DNA of 64,000 nucleotides from Myxococcota bacterium. GTDB lineage: Bacteria > Myxococcota_A > UBA796 > UBA9615 > JAKLKC01. Location of the stretch: positions 1 to 64,000 of the forward strand of contig JAKLKC010000008.1 in assembly GCA_023150875.1 (NCBI GenBank), read 5' to 3'. Below the pieces are notes generated by a model. The model saw only the letters and a list, made by a program, of their open reading frames with translations. It did no database searches and had not been told where the DNA came from. Made by a program: the position numbers and the translations under genes. This document shows, in pieces, positions 1-9,619 of the stretch; position 1 is the stretch's first letter; each line of letters opens with the position of its first letter.

Positions 1-246
<246 letters not shown>

Positions 247-367
247 TCGAAGATCCTCCCGAGGGAGCTCGGCCGGCAGGCGGGACGGAGCCGCCGGTGC
301 TGCATTGGGGACCGAGAGCCCGGTGTCCCCCTCGCGAGGGACCGGGCGGTCGGTCGGGTGTTCTGGA

Positions 368-443
368 TGGAGCCCATGACCGGACTTGAACCGGTGACCT
401 CCTCCTTACCAAGGAGGTGCTCTGCCGACTGAGCTACATGGGC
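368..443 (-). tRNA. tRNA-Thr(GGT)
   Basis: 76-nt cloverleaf with acceptor stem GCCCATG/CATGGGC, D arm beginning GCTCAG, a seven-base anticodon loop TTGGTAA giving anticodon GGT, and a TTCAAGTCC T loop region. The 3' CCA is encoded. It is the tRNA nearest to tuf in the operon, where E. coli has thrT. Confidence 0.96.
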
Positions 444-525
444 TCGGTTGAAGCGCGCCCAGGCGCGCATCGCCGACCCGTCCGGCCCTCGCTCCTTGCG
501 GGGCCTTGGGTTCGGCGATCTCTGC

Positions 526-601
526 TGGAGCGGGAAACGGGATTCGAACCCGCGACCCTCAGCTTGGAAGGCTGATGCTCTACCATCTGAGCTATTCCCG
601 C
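526..601 (-). tRNA. tRNA-Gly(TCC)
   Basis: 76-nt tRNA with acceptor stem GCGGGAA/TTCCCGC, anticodon loop CTTCCAA (anticodon TCC), T-loop TTCGAAT and encoded CCA. It occupies the position of E. coli glyT in the tRNA-tufB operon. Confidence 0.96.
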
Positions 602-652
602 CCGATCGCCTCCCTCCGAGGGACCCCGGGGGCCCGGCGGATTCGATGATGA

Positions 653-738
653 TGGTGCAGGGGGTAGGATTCGAACCTACGTAGGCGTCCGCCGGCGGAT
701 TTACAGTCCGCTCCCTTTGGCCACTCGGGCACCCCTGC
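653..738 (-). tRNA. tRNA-Tyr(GTA)
   Basis: 86-nt class II tRNA with acceptor stem GCAGGGG/CCCCTGC, anticodon GTA in the loop CTGTAAA, a long variable arm as expected for Tyr, and encoded CCA. It corresponds in position to E. coli tyrU. Confidence 0.96.
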
Positions 739-806
739 AGGTGGTCCGTCGCCTCTGCGTCCGCTCGCCGGCCTTCGGCGCCCGCGGATTCGATTGAACT
801 CCTTGC

Positions 807-882
807 TGGAGCTGGCGGTGGGGCTCGAACCCGCAACCTGCTGATTACAAATCAGCCGCTCTGCCAGTTGAGCTACGCCAGC
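807..882 (-). tRNA. tRNA-Thr(TGT)
   Basis: 76-nt tRNA with acceptor stem GCTGGCG/CGCCAGC, anticodon loop TTTGTAA (anticodon TGT) and encoded CCA. It is the first gene after the promoter and corresponds in position to E. coli thrU. Confidence 0.96.
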
Positions 883-962
883 CAGGCATCGCTTCCGTCA
901 CTCCCGTCCGCGCGACTGGCTCCGAGACGCACGGGAGCCCCCCCCAGGCGGAAGGTCGGTGC

Positions 963-991
963 ATTATGATGGGGGTCACCGGGCCTGTCAA
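963..991 (-). promoter_or_regulatory. Sigma-70-type promoter of the tRNA-tuf operon
   Basis: On the minus strand TTGACA is followed by a 17-base spacer and CATAAT, five of six matches to the -10 consensus. The predicted transcript would begin near position 955, about 70 bases before the first tRNA. This is the strongest promoter match in the window, as expected for a tRNA-tuf operon. The rest of 883-1066 shows no gene. Confidence 0.85.
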
Positions 992-1066
992 GGCAGGATC
1001 GGCGGCATGGCGGGCTTTTTTTCCAGGGCTCGGCTGCGCCGGGGTGGAGCGGGCGGGGGGGCGGGC

Positions 1067-1957
1067 TCACCTGCCCCCCGTCCCGGGGGCCGGAGCCACC
1101 CGCGGCGGGGCTAGAGCGACCTGGAGGTCCTGGATCTCGATGAGGTCCAGGCGGATGTCGTTGCGCCAGAACTCCCAGTGAAACGGGAGCACGAGGGAGG
1201 GGGCGACGGCGCGGTAGTCGCCGAAGCGGTAGGTGATCCGCCCCGCGGCGGACTCGAACGTGGCCTCCAGGAGACGCCAGTCCTGGGTGTCCAGGAGCAT
1301 CCGCAGGCGTTCGACGCCGTCCTCCTCGGCGGCAAGCACGACGGCCTTGCGGGCGTTCACCGTCTCCAGGCCCACGATCCGCAGGGCATCGAGGATCTCC
1401 CCATCGGCGACGCGGCCCTGGGAGGGCCCCATCTCGAGGGGGATGTGAAAGAGCTTCTCGGGGGCGTACTGGGCGAGGTGGCGACGGGCCTGGTCCGGCG
1501 GGAGCGCCTGCCGGGCGCCGTCGACCTCGATCCACGCCTGGTCCGCGGCGATCGTCGTGAGGCTCCCCTTGCCCTCGCCCTCGAGGATCCCCACCTCCAG
1601 GGAGAGGACACCGTCGGCCTCGCGCCGGTAGCGGTGGGCGGCGACGACCTTCTGCTCCGCGTAGCTCTGCCTCGCCTCGCGCCGGTACCGGAAGTCCACG
1701 GTGGACACCCGCTCCCAGGCCACGCGTCCCCCGTCCCGGCCTCCCAGCGCCGCCACCGCCCGCGTGATGATCTCCTGGACCCCCGCCTTCTTGATCTCTT
1801 CGAGTTCCGCGGCGTCGGCGGCGACCGAGGGCGCCTCTCCGCCGGTGCCCCGGGCGGCGCGGACGGGATCCGCGGGGACGAGGAGGCCAGCGGCCAGCGC
1901 CAGGAAGGCGGCGGCCAGGACACCCCCGCGGGGGAGGACGGAGCTGCGTGCTAGCAT
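1067..1957 (-). CDS. LolA-like secreted protein of unknown role
   Basis: 296-residue protein with a cleavable signal peptide (basic start, hydrophobic run to about residue 30, ending near VRAARG). The mature part is rich in alternating strands with phrases such as AWIEVDGARQ and ITYRFGDYR, the style of the LolA/LolB half-barrel or outer-membrane lipoprotein-sorting family. No catalytic motif is visible. It is divergent from the RqcH gene, with a gap of about 90 bases. The start is the only ATG that precedes the signal peptide without an implausible Arg-rich leader. The family assignment rests on overall pattern and is tentative. Confidence 0.6.
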   Translation of the reverse strand: MLARSSVLPRGGVLAAAFLALAAGLLVPADPVRAARGTGGEAPSVAADAAELEEIKKAGVQEIITRAVAALGGRDGGRVAWERVSTVDFRYRREARQSYAEQKVVAAHRYRREADGVLSLEVGILEGEGKGSLTTIAADQAWIEVDGARQALPPDQARRHLAQYAPEKLFHIPLEMGPSQGRVADGEILDALRIVGLETVNARKAVVLAAEEDGVERLRMLLDTQDWRLLEATFESAAGRITYRFGDYRAVAPSLVLPFHWEFWRNDIRLDLIEIQDLQVALAPPRVAPAPGTGGR

Positions 1958-2045
1958 GGGCGCTCCACGATGGACGGGCCGATCTCTACCCCCCGGGGCC
2001 GCGCACCGCAAGGTCGGCCGGGGAGCGAGACCGGGAGACTGGGGC

Positions 2046-3503
2046 ATGGCGGGTCTGGGCGAGGCGGAGCTGGCGTGGCTCGTCGAGGAACTGTCGGCCC
2101 TGGTCGGGGGACTGCTCCAGGACGTGCGGCAGCCCGACGGGCGCACTCTGGTGCTCACGTTACGCCTGGCGGGTGCGACGCGCCATCTGCTGGTCCATGC
2201 GGGACCCCTGGGCCGCCTGCACGCGGTGCGGCTGCCTCCACCGAACCCCCGGAGCCCCCTTCCCTTCCAAAACCTCGCCCGGGCACGCCTCCGCGGGAGG
2301 CTGATCGAGTTGGTGCAGGTCCCGGGGGAGCGCATCGTGCACCTCGCCTTCGGGCCGTCCGGTGGACCGCCCGAGCATCGCGTCGTGGCGGAGCTGACGG
2401 GCCCGTCCAGCGATCTATTCCTCGTGGACTCCGGCGGCGTCGTCCTGGGGACCCTCGGGAACCGTGGCGGAGGCGGGGGGCGTCCCCGAGCGGGGGAGGT
2501 CTACTTCCCGCCCCCACCGCCTCCCCGGGGGCCGCCGGCGGGGGCGGTCCGCTTCGTCGCCGCCACCGGAGGGGACCTGCCCCGGTCGCAGGCGGTGGAG
2601 ACCTGGTTCGAGGAGAGGGAGGCGGCGGCGCGGGAGGCGGACCTGCGGGCGCGGGTGGAGCGCGCCCAGCGGTCCGCCTCCCGGCGGCTCGCGCGAAAGG
2701 AAGAGCGCCAGGAGGTCGAGGCGGCGCGGGGAGCGGAGGCGGAGGAGTGGAGGCGGAGGGGGGACTTGCTGGTGACCGCGATGGGATCGATCCGGAGGGG
2801 GATGAAGGCGGTGTCGGTCACGGACTGGACCCTCGACGAGCCGACGGCGGCGGTGGTGCCCCTGGCCCCAGAGCTGGACGCCCGCGGGAACGTCGATCGG
2901 TGCTTCCGGATGGCGAGGAGGATGCGGGACGGCGCGACGCGCGCGGCGGAGGAGCTCGGGCGGACGCGGGCCGAGACCGCCCTGGTGGCGGGGATGCGGG
3001 CTCGCGCCGACGAGGCCCGGGGGCCGGAGGAGCTGCAGGCGATCTGGGAGGCGCTGCCCCCGGCCTGGCGCCGAGGGGGCACGGGGCCCGGGCCCCGCCC
3101 TCGCGGGAAGAGCGCCCCGCGGCAGCCCTACCACGCGTACCGGGCCCCCGGCGGCGAGCGGGTGCTGGCGGGGCGGTCGGCGTCCGACAACGACGCCCTC
3201 ACCTTCGGGATCGCCCGGGGCAAGGACCTCTGGCTGCACGCCAGGGGGCGCGCGGGGGCCCATGTGGTCGTTCCCACCCGGGGACGGCAGCCCTCTGGGG
3301 AGGCGGTGCGGCTGGCCGCGCAACTCGCCCTGAAGCTCGCGCGACTGCCCGAGGGGGAGCGGTGGGAGGTGGCGACCACCGAGGTCCGCCACGTCCGGAA
3401 GGTGGGGGGCGCGCCCGGGAAGGTCACGTACACCCAGGAGCGGGTGGTCGTGTCCGCGTGGAGGGCGGAGGATCTGGCTCGGCTGGTCCCGGAGGAGGAG
3501 TGA
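2046..3503 (+). CDS. rqcH: RqcH/NFACT family ribosome-associated quality control protein
   Basis: 485-residue member of the NFACT family (bacterial Rqc2/RqcH, formerly fibronectin-binding protein A). Family members bind stalled 50S-nascent-chain complexes and recruit tRNA-Ala for C-terminal Ala tailing. The N-terminal NFACT-N part (HLLVHAGPLGRLHAVR, LIELVQVPGERIVHLAFG) is followed by a charged coiled-coil centre (about 195-300) and a C-terminal NFACT-R domain with GKDLWLHARGRAGAHVVVP and the VRK motif (HVRKVGGAPGKVTYTQ). It is somewhat shorter than the usual 550 residues. The ATG at 2046 begins MAGLGEAELAWLVEEL; longer in-frame extensions are Arg/Pro-rich and unlikely. Confidence 0.87.
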   Translation: MAGLGEAELAWLVEELSALVGGLLQDVRQPDGRTLVLTLRLAGATRHLLVHAGPLGRLHAVRLPPPNPRSPLPFQNLARARLRGRLIELVQVPGERIVHLAFGPSGGPPEHRVVAELTGPSSDLFLVDSGGVVLGTLGNRGGGGGRPRAGEVYFPPPPPPRGPPAGAVRFVAATGGDLPRSQAVETWFEEREAAAREADLRARVERAQRSASRRLARKEERQEVEAARGAEAEEWRRRGDLLVTAMGSIRRGMKAVSVTDWTLDEPTAAVVPLAPELDARGNVDRCFRMARRMRDGATRAAEELGRTRAETALVAGMRARADEARGPEELQAIWEALPPAWRRGGTGPGPRPRGKSAPRQPYHAYRAPGGERVLAGRSASDNDALTFGIARGKDLWLHARGRAGAHVVVPTRGRQPSGEAVRLAAQLALKLARLPEGERWEVATTEVRHVRKVGGAPGKVTYTQERVVVSAWRAEDLARLVPEEE

Positions 3504-3528
3504 TCGCCGCCCTCCCCGAGGGGGAGCA

Positions 3529-6500
3529 TCAGGGATCGATCAGCCGCCGAATGCAGAGGTCGTAGGGGCCGGTGGACGCGGCCGCGTCGCCGACCACGAC
3601 GACGTACTCGCGGCCTCCTCCGGGCAGGGTCGGCATGAGCAGGGCCTGCTCTTCGGCCCCGCTTCCGCGTCCGCCCACGTTGTAGCGGGCGCTGAAGGAG
3701 ACGAACTCGTTCTCGGGGAGTTCGTTGCTGTCGGTGTCGATGTAGGCGGTGCCGTAGGGGTAGTACCCTGACGGCATCCCGGCGTAGACCGAGGGGTCGA
3801 GGCTCATTCGCGTCGCCTGCTGCACCCGGACCTGCTCGGCGAAGTTCAGGGGGGCGGGCTCGTCGACGTCCAGGACGCCGTCCTGGTCGAAGTCCTCGGA
3901 GCACGGCAGGGAGCCCGGCGTGCCGCTGGAGGGACCCGAGGCGTCGAAGCCGGAGGCGGGCGCGAGGGGATCGGAGATCAGGTCCATCTGCCCATGGACG
4001 TAAGTGAGGGTGGTGGCGGGGTACTGCTCCCACGGGGAGGAACAGGGCCACGTCTGGGCCTGGTGGTCGGGCACGTCCTCCGCCAGCGCGATGCCGAGCC
4101 AGGGATCCGCCAGGACCTCGTCTCCCGTCGCCCCACCCAGCCGCGTGTCCAGGTGGACCGCGAGGCGGTACGTGCCCGGGTCGGAGAGGCGGATCAGGTA
4201 CCGGTCGGTGTCGACGACCTCGTCGGCGGGATCGGGATCGATGGCGGAGTCGTCGTCGTCGTCGTCGTCTCCGTCGGGTTCCTCTTCGCCCCCGTCGTCA
4301 CCGACACTGATGGGCTGGCTCGCCTGGACGCGGCCGATGATGCAGATCTCGGAACCGTCGCCGGGGAGATCGGAGAGGGGCTGCGCGGCGGTGATGAGGC
4401 TGCCCTCCACCAGCTCCTGATCGAGGATGGGCATCGAGGGATCGACCTCGTCGGGGATACGGACCACGTAGCCCAGCAGGTCCCCATCGGACCCGATCTT
4501 GAGGGTGGTCTCCTCGCTGACGAGGTTCGACACCTCCACCACCGCGATCCCGTAGTCCGCGGCGACGACGGCGGTGAAGTCGGCGGTGGGGATGAACTTC
4601 AGCGGATCGACGTTCTCGGTCAGGACGCGACGACCGACGATCTCCTCCGCACCGTCAGGGGACGTGCCGCCGGAGTAGCTGTAGTTGACGCCCCGGACCT
4701 GGAACCCTGTCTGGTAGCCGTTGGCACCGTAGTAGGAGCCGGGACTCGCCGGGTAGGGCGCCACGTCCGGGGGGGACACCACCACGACGCCAGGGGAGCG
4801 GAAGTTGGGAATCGACGACTCGGCGACGAGCTGGGACCCGTCCTCGGCGAGGCGCCCCGAGACGGCGGTGGCGACCGCCCACTGGAGCACGGCGCAGCCC
4901 GCGGCGGTCTCGGCGCCGTCGCAGGAGCCGGATCCGCCGGTGGCCAGGCTCCCGATGGTGTCCAGGACGCCCGACGGCGGATCGGCGGCGTTGACGGCGT
5001 CCAGGAATGCCTGTCCGTACAGGTCATAGAAGTAACGCGCGAAGAGATAGGCTCCGCCCCGGTCCTGGACGTCGAGGCTCTCGCTGGCGGAGACGAGGGA
5101 TGCGAGGTAGGTGGCGTCGAGGTACTTCCAGGCATCGGAGTACACGGTGGCGCCGAAACCGGTCAGGTCCGCGGCCAGCCACCCCAGGCCGTCGTCCAGC
5201 CAGCCGGGGAGGGCCTCCCCCGCCGGGGGGAGGTCGAACGTGGCGAGCTGATCGGAGATCCCGACGTGCGTCGCGTAGCTGATGAGCTTGTAGGTCGCCG
5301 AGGCGATCTGCCCCGCCAGGTCGTAGTTCAGGTAGCTGTCGAGCTCGACCGTGGCCTCCCGGTTCCAGAAGCCGCCCGGATCGGGGGCGAAGACGTAGAC
5401 GATCTCCTGCTCGTTGGAGAGGGGGTTGTCCTCCTGGTCCGACTCCCAGAGGTCCACGGACGGTTCGGAGAAGCTGCGGACGAGGGTGTTGTCGTTGATC
5501 TCGGAGCTGTCGGTGGCGGTGTAGGTGTTCAGGGTGTTCGAGAGGAAGACGGTAACGCGGCAGTTCCCGTCGACGTCCGAGGGGGAGCCGAACCGCTCCT
5601 GGAGGTTCGGCAGGAGGTTGGTGGCGACGACGTCAGCGACCCCACGGAGGCCGCAGTTGCTGAAGCCCTGGGCACCCCGGAAGTCGATGCCGGACGCGGG
5701 GATCTCCGGCGTCGAGCAGTCGTCGTCGATGTCGATGGGGGTGAAGAGGTCGACGTAGATCGCGATCCCGTCGGCCAGCGCGCGCAGAACGCCGGGGTGC
5801 GTCTCGCGGGTGGTCTCGTCGAGGCCGCTCCGGATGGCGAAGTCTCGAGTCCGCTCGTCGACGTCGCCCTCGTCGAGATCGTCGATGCAGGAGGCGGGCG
5901 CGGCCGGCGCGGAACGGGCCCCGGGAGCGGGGAGCACCGCCGGAGCCGGCCGCCTCGTCCGCCGATGGACATCGCCTGCCGGTCGAGGCTCTCCGGACGC
6001 CTCGACCCGGGCGGCGGTGCCGGAGATCTCCTCGATGGAGACCAGGGCCTCGCTGGCGCCCTGGTTCACCAGCACCAGGAGGAACTGCATGCCGATGTTG
6101 CTGCCGATGGTGCCGTCGCTCAGGGGCACGATCGCGTCGCCGCCGGAGTCGAAGTGGATGGGCTCAAGGGAGCCGGGATCGGGGAGGGCGCCGGTGCCGC
6201 TGCCCACGCCGGGCTCGAAGGGGTAGCCCTGGCCGTCCTGGGGGAAGTAGCCCCAGTCGCCGTAGGTCTCGCCGTCGTGGCCGCGGCCCCTGAGCTCGAT
6301 CACCCCCGAGGTCTGGGCGATGTCGCTGGCGAATGCCCAGGTCGCCACCGCCTCGCCGCCGGGCCGGTCGGCCAGCTCGGCGGGATCGATGGTGGGGGCC
6401 TGGGACGACGAGTAGTCCCCCGGGGTCAGGGTGAACTCGAAGAAGACGTCGACGGGGTCCCCGTCCGGGTCGTCGACGGTGTACGAGATCAGGAAGTCCC

Positions 6501-6705
6501 CGCCCTGGGGTGAGATCCCGACAATGCTGATGATCGGCGGCGCATTCCCGGGGGAGGTGTCGTCGTCGGGGAGGACGGTGTCGTCGTCCGAGACGTCGTC
6601 GTCGGTCCGGTCGCCGGTGGGGAAGTGGGCCTCGTCACCCTCGCACCCTCCGAACAGGAGCCCTGCTCCCGAGAAGGCCAGGGCTGCCAGCAGCGTGCGG
6701 TTCAT
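3529..6705 (-). CDS. Large surface lipoprotein with an M30-peptidase-like domain lacking HExxH
   Basis: 1058-residue lipoprotein: signal peptide with lipobox LLFGGC (Cys 21), then an Asp-rich tether with three DDD clusters. The middle resembles the M30 (hyicolysin) peptidase family: FGSPSDVDGNCRVTVFLS, SNEQEIVYVFAPD, LPGWLDDGLGWLAADL and GGAYLFARYFYDLYG follow the family order. Where the zinc motif HExxH is expected, the sequence reads SATYKLISYATH, so the His-Glu pair is missing and protease activity is unlikely. Near residue 800 there is a run of seven Asp, followed by a C-terminal region resembling bacterial prepeptidase C-terminal (PPC)-type domains (DTDRYLIRLSDPGTYRLAVHLD). It is divergently transcribed from the ceramidase-like gene. 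Confidence 0.75.
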   Translation of the reverse strand: MNRTLLAALAFSGAGLLFGGCEGDEAHFPTGDRTDDDVSDDDTVLPDDDTSPGNAPPIISIVGISPQGGDFLISYTVDDPDGDPVDVFFEFTLTPGDYSSSQAPTIDPAELADRPGGEAVATWAFASDIAQTSGVIELRGRGHDGETYGDWGYFPQDGQGYPFEPGVGSGTGALPDPGSLEPIHFDSGGDAIVPLSDGTIGSNIGMQFLLVLVNQGASEALVSIEEISGTAARVEASGEPRPAGDVHRRTRRPAPAVLPAPGARSAPAAPASCIDDLDEGDVDERTRDFAIRSGLDETTRETHPGVLRALADGIAIYVDLFTPIDIDDDCSTPEIPASGIDFRGAQGFSNCGLRGVADVVATNLLPNLQERFGSPSDVDGNCRVTVFLSNTLNTYTATDSSEINDNTLVRSFSEPSVDLWESDQEDNPLSNEQEIVYVFAPDPGGFWNREATVELDSYLNYDLAGQIASATYKLISYATHVGISDQLATFDLPPAGEALPGWLDDGLGWLAADLTGFGATVYSDAWKYLDATYLASLVSASESLDVQDRGGAYLFARYFYDLYGQAFLDAVNAADPPSGVLDTIGSLATGGSGSCDGAETAAGCAVLQWAVATAVSGRLAEDGSQLVAESSIPNFRSPGVVVVSPPDVAPYPASPGSYYGANGYQTGFQVRGVNYSYSGGTSPDGAEEIVGRRVLTENVDPLKFIPTADFTAVVAADYGIAVVEVSNLVSEETTLKIGSDGDLLGYVVRIPDEVDPSMPILDQELVEGSLITAAQPLSDLPGDGSEICIIGRVQASQPISVGDDGGEEEPDGDDDDDDDSAIDPDPADEVVDTDRYLIRLSDPGTYRLAVHLDTRLGGATGDEVLADPWLGIALAEDVPDHQAQTWPCSSPWEQYPATTLTYVHGQMDLISDPLAPASGFDASGPSSGTPGSLPCSEDFDQDGVLDVDEPAPLNFAEQVRVQQATRMSLDPSVYAGMPSGYYPYGTAYIDTDSNELPENEFVSFSARYNVGGRGSGAEEQALLMPTLPGGGREYVVVVGDAAASTGPYDLCIRRLIDP

Positions 6706-6920
6706 GCGCGTGCCTCCATGTCGACGACCGGCGCTCCGGATCGCGCGACGACCCGCGCCACCTGGGTGCCGGCGATCCCCCGGGGGGGCAAGTGGGCTCT
6801 ATTACTTCGTTTTTTCGCGGGTTTACGCTAGCACGCGCCGGCGGACGGTGTCAAGGACGGGGGCGCCGGGAGGGAAGCCACACGGCCGACCACGCTCGGG
6901 CCCACCCTGGCCCCCGCGGC

Positions 6921-6948
6921 TTGACGCGGCCACCGCGGGCGGACGACC
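6921..6948 (+). promoter_or_regulatory. Candidate promoter of the first ceramidase-like gene
   Basis: TTGACG, then a 16-base spacer and GACCAT. The -35 is good and the -10 poor. If used, transcription would start near 6955, downstream of the ATG at 6949, which supports the TTG at 6970 as the true start. The remaining intergenic DNA (6706-6920) includes a locally T-rich stretch and a C5G7 tract at 6777-6788 but no gene. Confidence 0.35.
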
Positions 6949-6969
6949 ATGCCGCCGGAGGCTCGGCCA

Positions 6970-8796
6970 TTGCGACGACACCATCGCTCCGCTCCAGGCA
7001 TCCTGCCCTGCCTGCTCGCCGCGGGCCTCTCCGCCGGCTGCGGCGAGCCGGACGCCGGCGCCGGCCCGGACGACGACGCGACCCCGACGGGAGACGACGA
7101 CGCCGGGGACGACGACAGCGCCTGGTCCCCGGACCTCGCTTGTCCGGGGGATCCCAGCGGGATCTGCGCCCCGACGGGGGAAGCGGCGCTGCGGGCGGGG
7201 GCGGCGGCGACGGAGATCACCCCCCATCTCTGGGAGTCCTGGACGGACGCGGACGGGGACGGGTCCTACGCGCGGAGCGACGGTGACACCTTCCTCGACT
7301 GCGGCACCGACCGGATCTGTCCCGTGGCTTGCGCCTACGGGGACGGGACGTCGGTGACCTTCGAGCCCTCCCCCGCCTGGACCGGTCCCGACGCCGACGG
7401 GAGCGAGTGCAACCAGTCCTTCGAGGCGGTGTGGATCGCGGGGTTCGGCAACGGGCGCGCGATGAATGGGGTCCACGACGACCTCTGGGCGCGGGGGATC
7501 GTCCTGTCCCAGGGCGAGACCACCCTCGGGATCGTGTCCCTCGACCTCGTCGGCTACTTCTACAACGAGGTGCAGGAGGTCCGGGAGCGGGCGCGCACCG
7601 AGCTGGGGATCGACTCCGTCTTCGTCAGCTCCACCCACAACCACAACTCCCCGGACACCATGGGGATCTGGGGCCGTGCCATCACCGAGTCCGGGATCGA
7701 CCCCGACTACATGGACCTGGTGCAGGACCGGATCCTCCAGGTGCTGGCCGACGCCCAGGCCGGCCTGCGGCCGGTGGAGGTGACCTTCGCCGCCCGCGTC
7801 ATCGAGGACGACGAGGTGTTCGGCAAGGGGATCAACAACTTCAACATCGACAGCCGGGACCCCTCGGTGGTGGACAAGACCGTCCGGGCGCTCCGGTTCG
7901 CGGACGCCGGGTCGGGCGACACCGTCGCCACCTTGGTCAACTGGTCGAACCATCCCGAGGCGCTGGGCTCGGAGAACCTGCTGCTGACCAGCGACTTCTC
8001 GGACTCCCTCCGCCGCACCGTCGAGGAGGGGGTGGACACCCCCGAGGGGCGGGTGGAGGGCGTCGGGGGGGTGGCGGTCTTCGTCAACGGCATGGTGGGC
8101 GGCCTCATGACCCCCCTCCACTGCGACACCAGCACCCTGTTCGGCGAAGTGTATTCCGAGCACTCCTTCGAGAAGTCCGACGCCATCGGCGAGTTCATCG
8201 GCTGGTACGCCCTCCAGGCCCTCGCGGGGGAGCAGGCCCGGCACGAGGCCGCTCCCCCTCTGGCGTTCCGGACGAGCACCCTCTACCTGCCGGTGGAGAA
8301 CTGGACGTACCAGCTCGCGTTCAACGCCGGCCTCTTCGACCGGCCCGCCTACGACTTCGACCCGGACCGCCCCGTGGGAGACGACAACATGGGCAACCTC
8401 CTGACGGAGGTGAGCTACCTGGAGATCGGCCCGGCCCGGGTGCTGGGGATCCCCGGGGAGCTGCTGCCGGAGTTCTTCCTGGGCGGGTACGACGGTTCGC
8501 TGACCGGCCCCCTGGCGGACCTGGTGTCGGCGGACAACCCGAACCCGCCCCCCCTCGATCGGGCTCCCCCACCGCCCTATCTCGCCGACCTCATGGGTGG
8601 CGACTTCCCCATGGTCTTCGGGCTCGCCAACGACGAGATCGGGTACATCATCCCCGAGTTCCAGTACGAGCTCGGGAACCCGCCCTACGTCTCCCAGGCG
8701 GACGGAGACCACTACGAGGAGACCAACTCCGTCGGCCCATCCGCCGCCCCGGCCCTCATCTCCGCGGCGGAGCGCTTGATCACCTGGACGCCCTGA
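6970..8796 (+). CDS. Neutral-ceramidase-like lipoprotein, paralogue 1
   Basis: 608-residue lipoprotein (lipobox GLSAGC), followed by an Asp-rich tether (DDDAGDDDSAW). The body matches the N-terminal domain of neutral/alkaline ceramidases: GNGRAMNGVHDDLWARGIVL, SSTHNHNSPDT at the first zinc-ligand motif, and NWSNHPEAL at the second His site. The segment equivalent to the usual nucleophile motif GDVSPN reads VGGLMTP, so the canonical catalytic Ser is not evident and the substrate is uncertain. TTG at 6970 is preferred because GGAGG lies eight bases upstream; the ATG at 6949 has no ribosome site. It is paralogous to the gene at 9620, with a GT2 gene between. Confidence 0.78.
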   Translation: MRRHHRSAPGILPCLLAAGLSAGCGEPDAGAGPDDDATPTGDDDAGDDDSAWSPDLACPGDPSGICAPTGEAALRAGAAATEITPHLWESWTDADGDGSYARSDGDTFLDCGTDRICPVACAYGDGTSVTFEPSPAWTGPDADGSECNQSFEAVWIAGFGNGRAMNGVHDDLWARGIVLSQGETTLGIVSLDLVGYFYNEVQEVRERARTELGIDSVFVSSTHNHNSPDTMGIWGRAITESGIDPDYMDLVQDRILQVLADAQAGLRPVEVTFAARVIEDDEVFGKGINNFNIDSRDPSVVDKTVRALRFADAGSGDTVATLVNWSNHPEALGSENLLLTSDFSDSLRRTVEEGVDTPEGRVEGVGGVAVFVNGMVGGLMTPLHCDTSTLFGEVYSEHSFEKSDAIGEFIGWYALQALAGEQARHEAAPPLAFRTSTLYLPVENWTYQLAFNAGLFDRPAYDFDPDRPVGDDNMGNLLTEVSYLEIGPARVLGIPGELLPEFFLGGYDGSLTGPLADLVSADNPNPPPLDRAPPPPYLADLMGGDFPMVFGLANDEIGYIIPEFQYELGNPPYVSQADGDHYEETNSVGPSAAPALISAAERLITWTP

Positions 8797-8835
8797 CCGC
8801 GGGGACGGCCCGGCCGAGCCCCCCACGAGGAGCGG

Positions 8836-9549
8836 ATGCCCATCGATCTCAGCGTCGTGATGTTCGCCTACAACGAGGAGGAGAACGTCGGGCCGGTGAT
8901 GCTGGAGACGCTGGACTTCCTGCGCCGCGCCACCGACGCCTACGAGCTGATCCTCGTGGACGACGGCTCCACCGACGGCACGAGGCAGGCGGCGCTGAAG
9001 GTCGCCGACGACGATCCGGAGCGGGTCTTCGTGCTCTCCCACGCCCGGAACCGGGGGATCGGGGGAGCCCTGAAGACGGGCTTCGCTGCGGCGAACCGGG
9101 ACCTGGTGACCCTCCTGCCCGCGGACGGGCAGATCGACCCCGAGGAACTGGCGAAGTTCTTCGAGCCCATCGGGCGGGCCGACCTGGTGGTGTGCCACTA
9201 CCCCAACCGGTTCAAGACCGCCGACAACACGCTGCGCCTGGTGCTCTCCCGGGGGCTGCGCGCGCTGACCTGGGCCCTGACCGGCGTGTCGACGAAGCTC
9301 GACGGGGCCTACATGATCCGGCGCGAGGTGCTCCTGTCCCTCCCCCTCCGGTCGGACAGCTTCTTCTTGAACCTGGAGGTGCCCATCCGCGCCATCCGGC
9401 GGGGCCTGCGCTACGAGGAGGTCACCCTGGAGGTCCGGCCGCGCCGGGCCGGGCAGTCGAAGGTGCTGAACGCCAGCCGGATCCGGCTGGTGGCCACGGA
9501 ACTCGTGAGGCTGGGGATCGAGCTCCGTGCCGACGGGGGCCGCGGATGA
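8836..9549 (+). CDS. GT2 family glycosyltransferase (dolichol-phosphate-mannose-synthase-like)
   Basis: 237-residue soluble GT-A enzyme transferring a sugar from a nucleotide donor. It begins with the GT2 signature SVVMFAYNEEENVG, has ELILVDDGSTDGT, a DxD-like LLPADGQID and an acceptor-side RRAGQSKV motif typical of polyprenyl-phosphate glycosyltransferases. No transmembrane anchor follows the catalytic domain, so it resembles DPM1-type rather than ArnC-type enzymes. SD GAGGAG precedes the ATG. It lies between two ceramidase-like lipoprotein genes on the same strand, so a role in glycosylating a lipid is possible; this is inference. Confidence 0.85.
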   Translation: MPIDLSVVMFAYNEEENVGPVMLETLDFLRRATDAYELILVDDGSTDGTRQAALKVADDDPERVFVLSHARNRGIGGALKTGFAAANRDLVTLLPADGQIDPEELAKFFEPIGRADLVVCHYPNRFKTADNTLRLVLSRGLRALTWALTGVSTKLDGAYMIRREVLLSLPLRSDSFFLNLEVPIRAIRRGLRYEEVTLEVRPRRAGQSKVLNASRIRLVATELVRLGIELRADGGRG

Positions 9550-9566
9550 AGGCAGGAGCCCCCGGC

Positions 9567-9596
9567 TTGACGCGCGCCGGGAGCGCGGGGGAGCAT
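9567..9596 (+). promoter_or_regulatory. Weak candidate promoter of the second ceramidase-like gene
   Basis: TTGACG at 9567-9572 and GAGCAT at 9591-9596, spacer 18. The -35 is good but the -10 matches only at three positions. The gene could equally be cotranscribed with the GT2 gene 70 bases upstream. Confidence 0.25.
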
Positions 9597-9619
9597 GACA
9601 GCCGGAGAGCGTCCCCCCC

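Noticed and set aside
3994-6513. Plus-strand open frame of 839 codons
   Set aside because: Antisense shadow of the M30-like lipoprotein; Val/Gly/Asp-biased with no domain.
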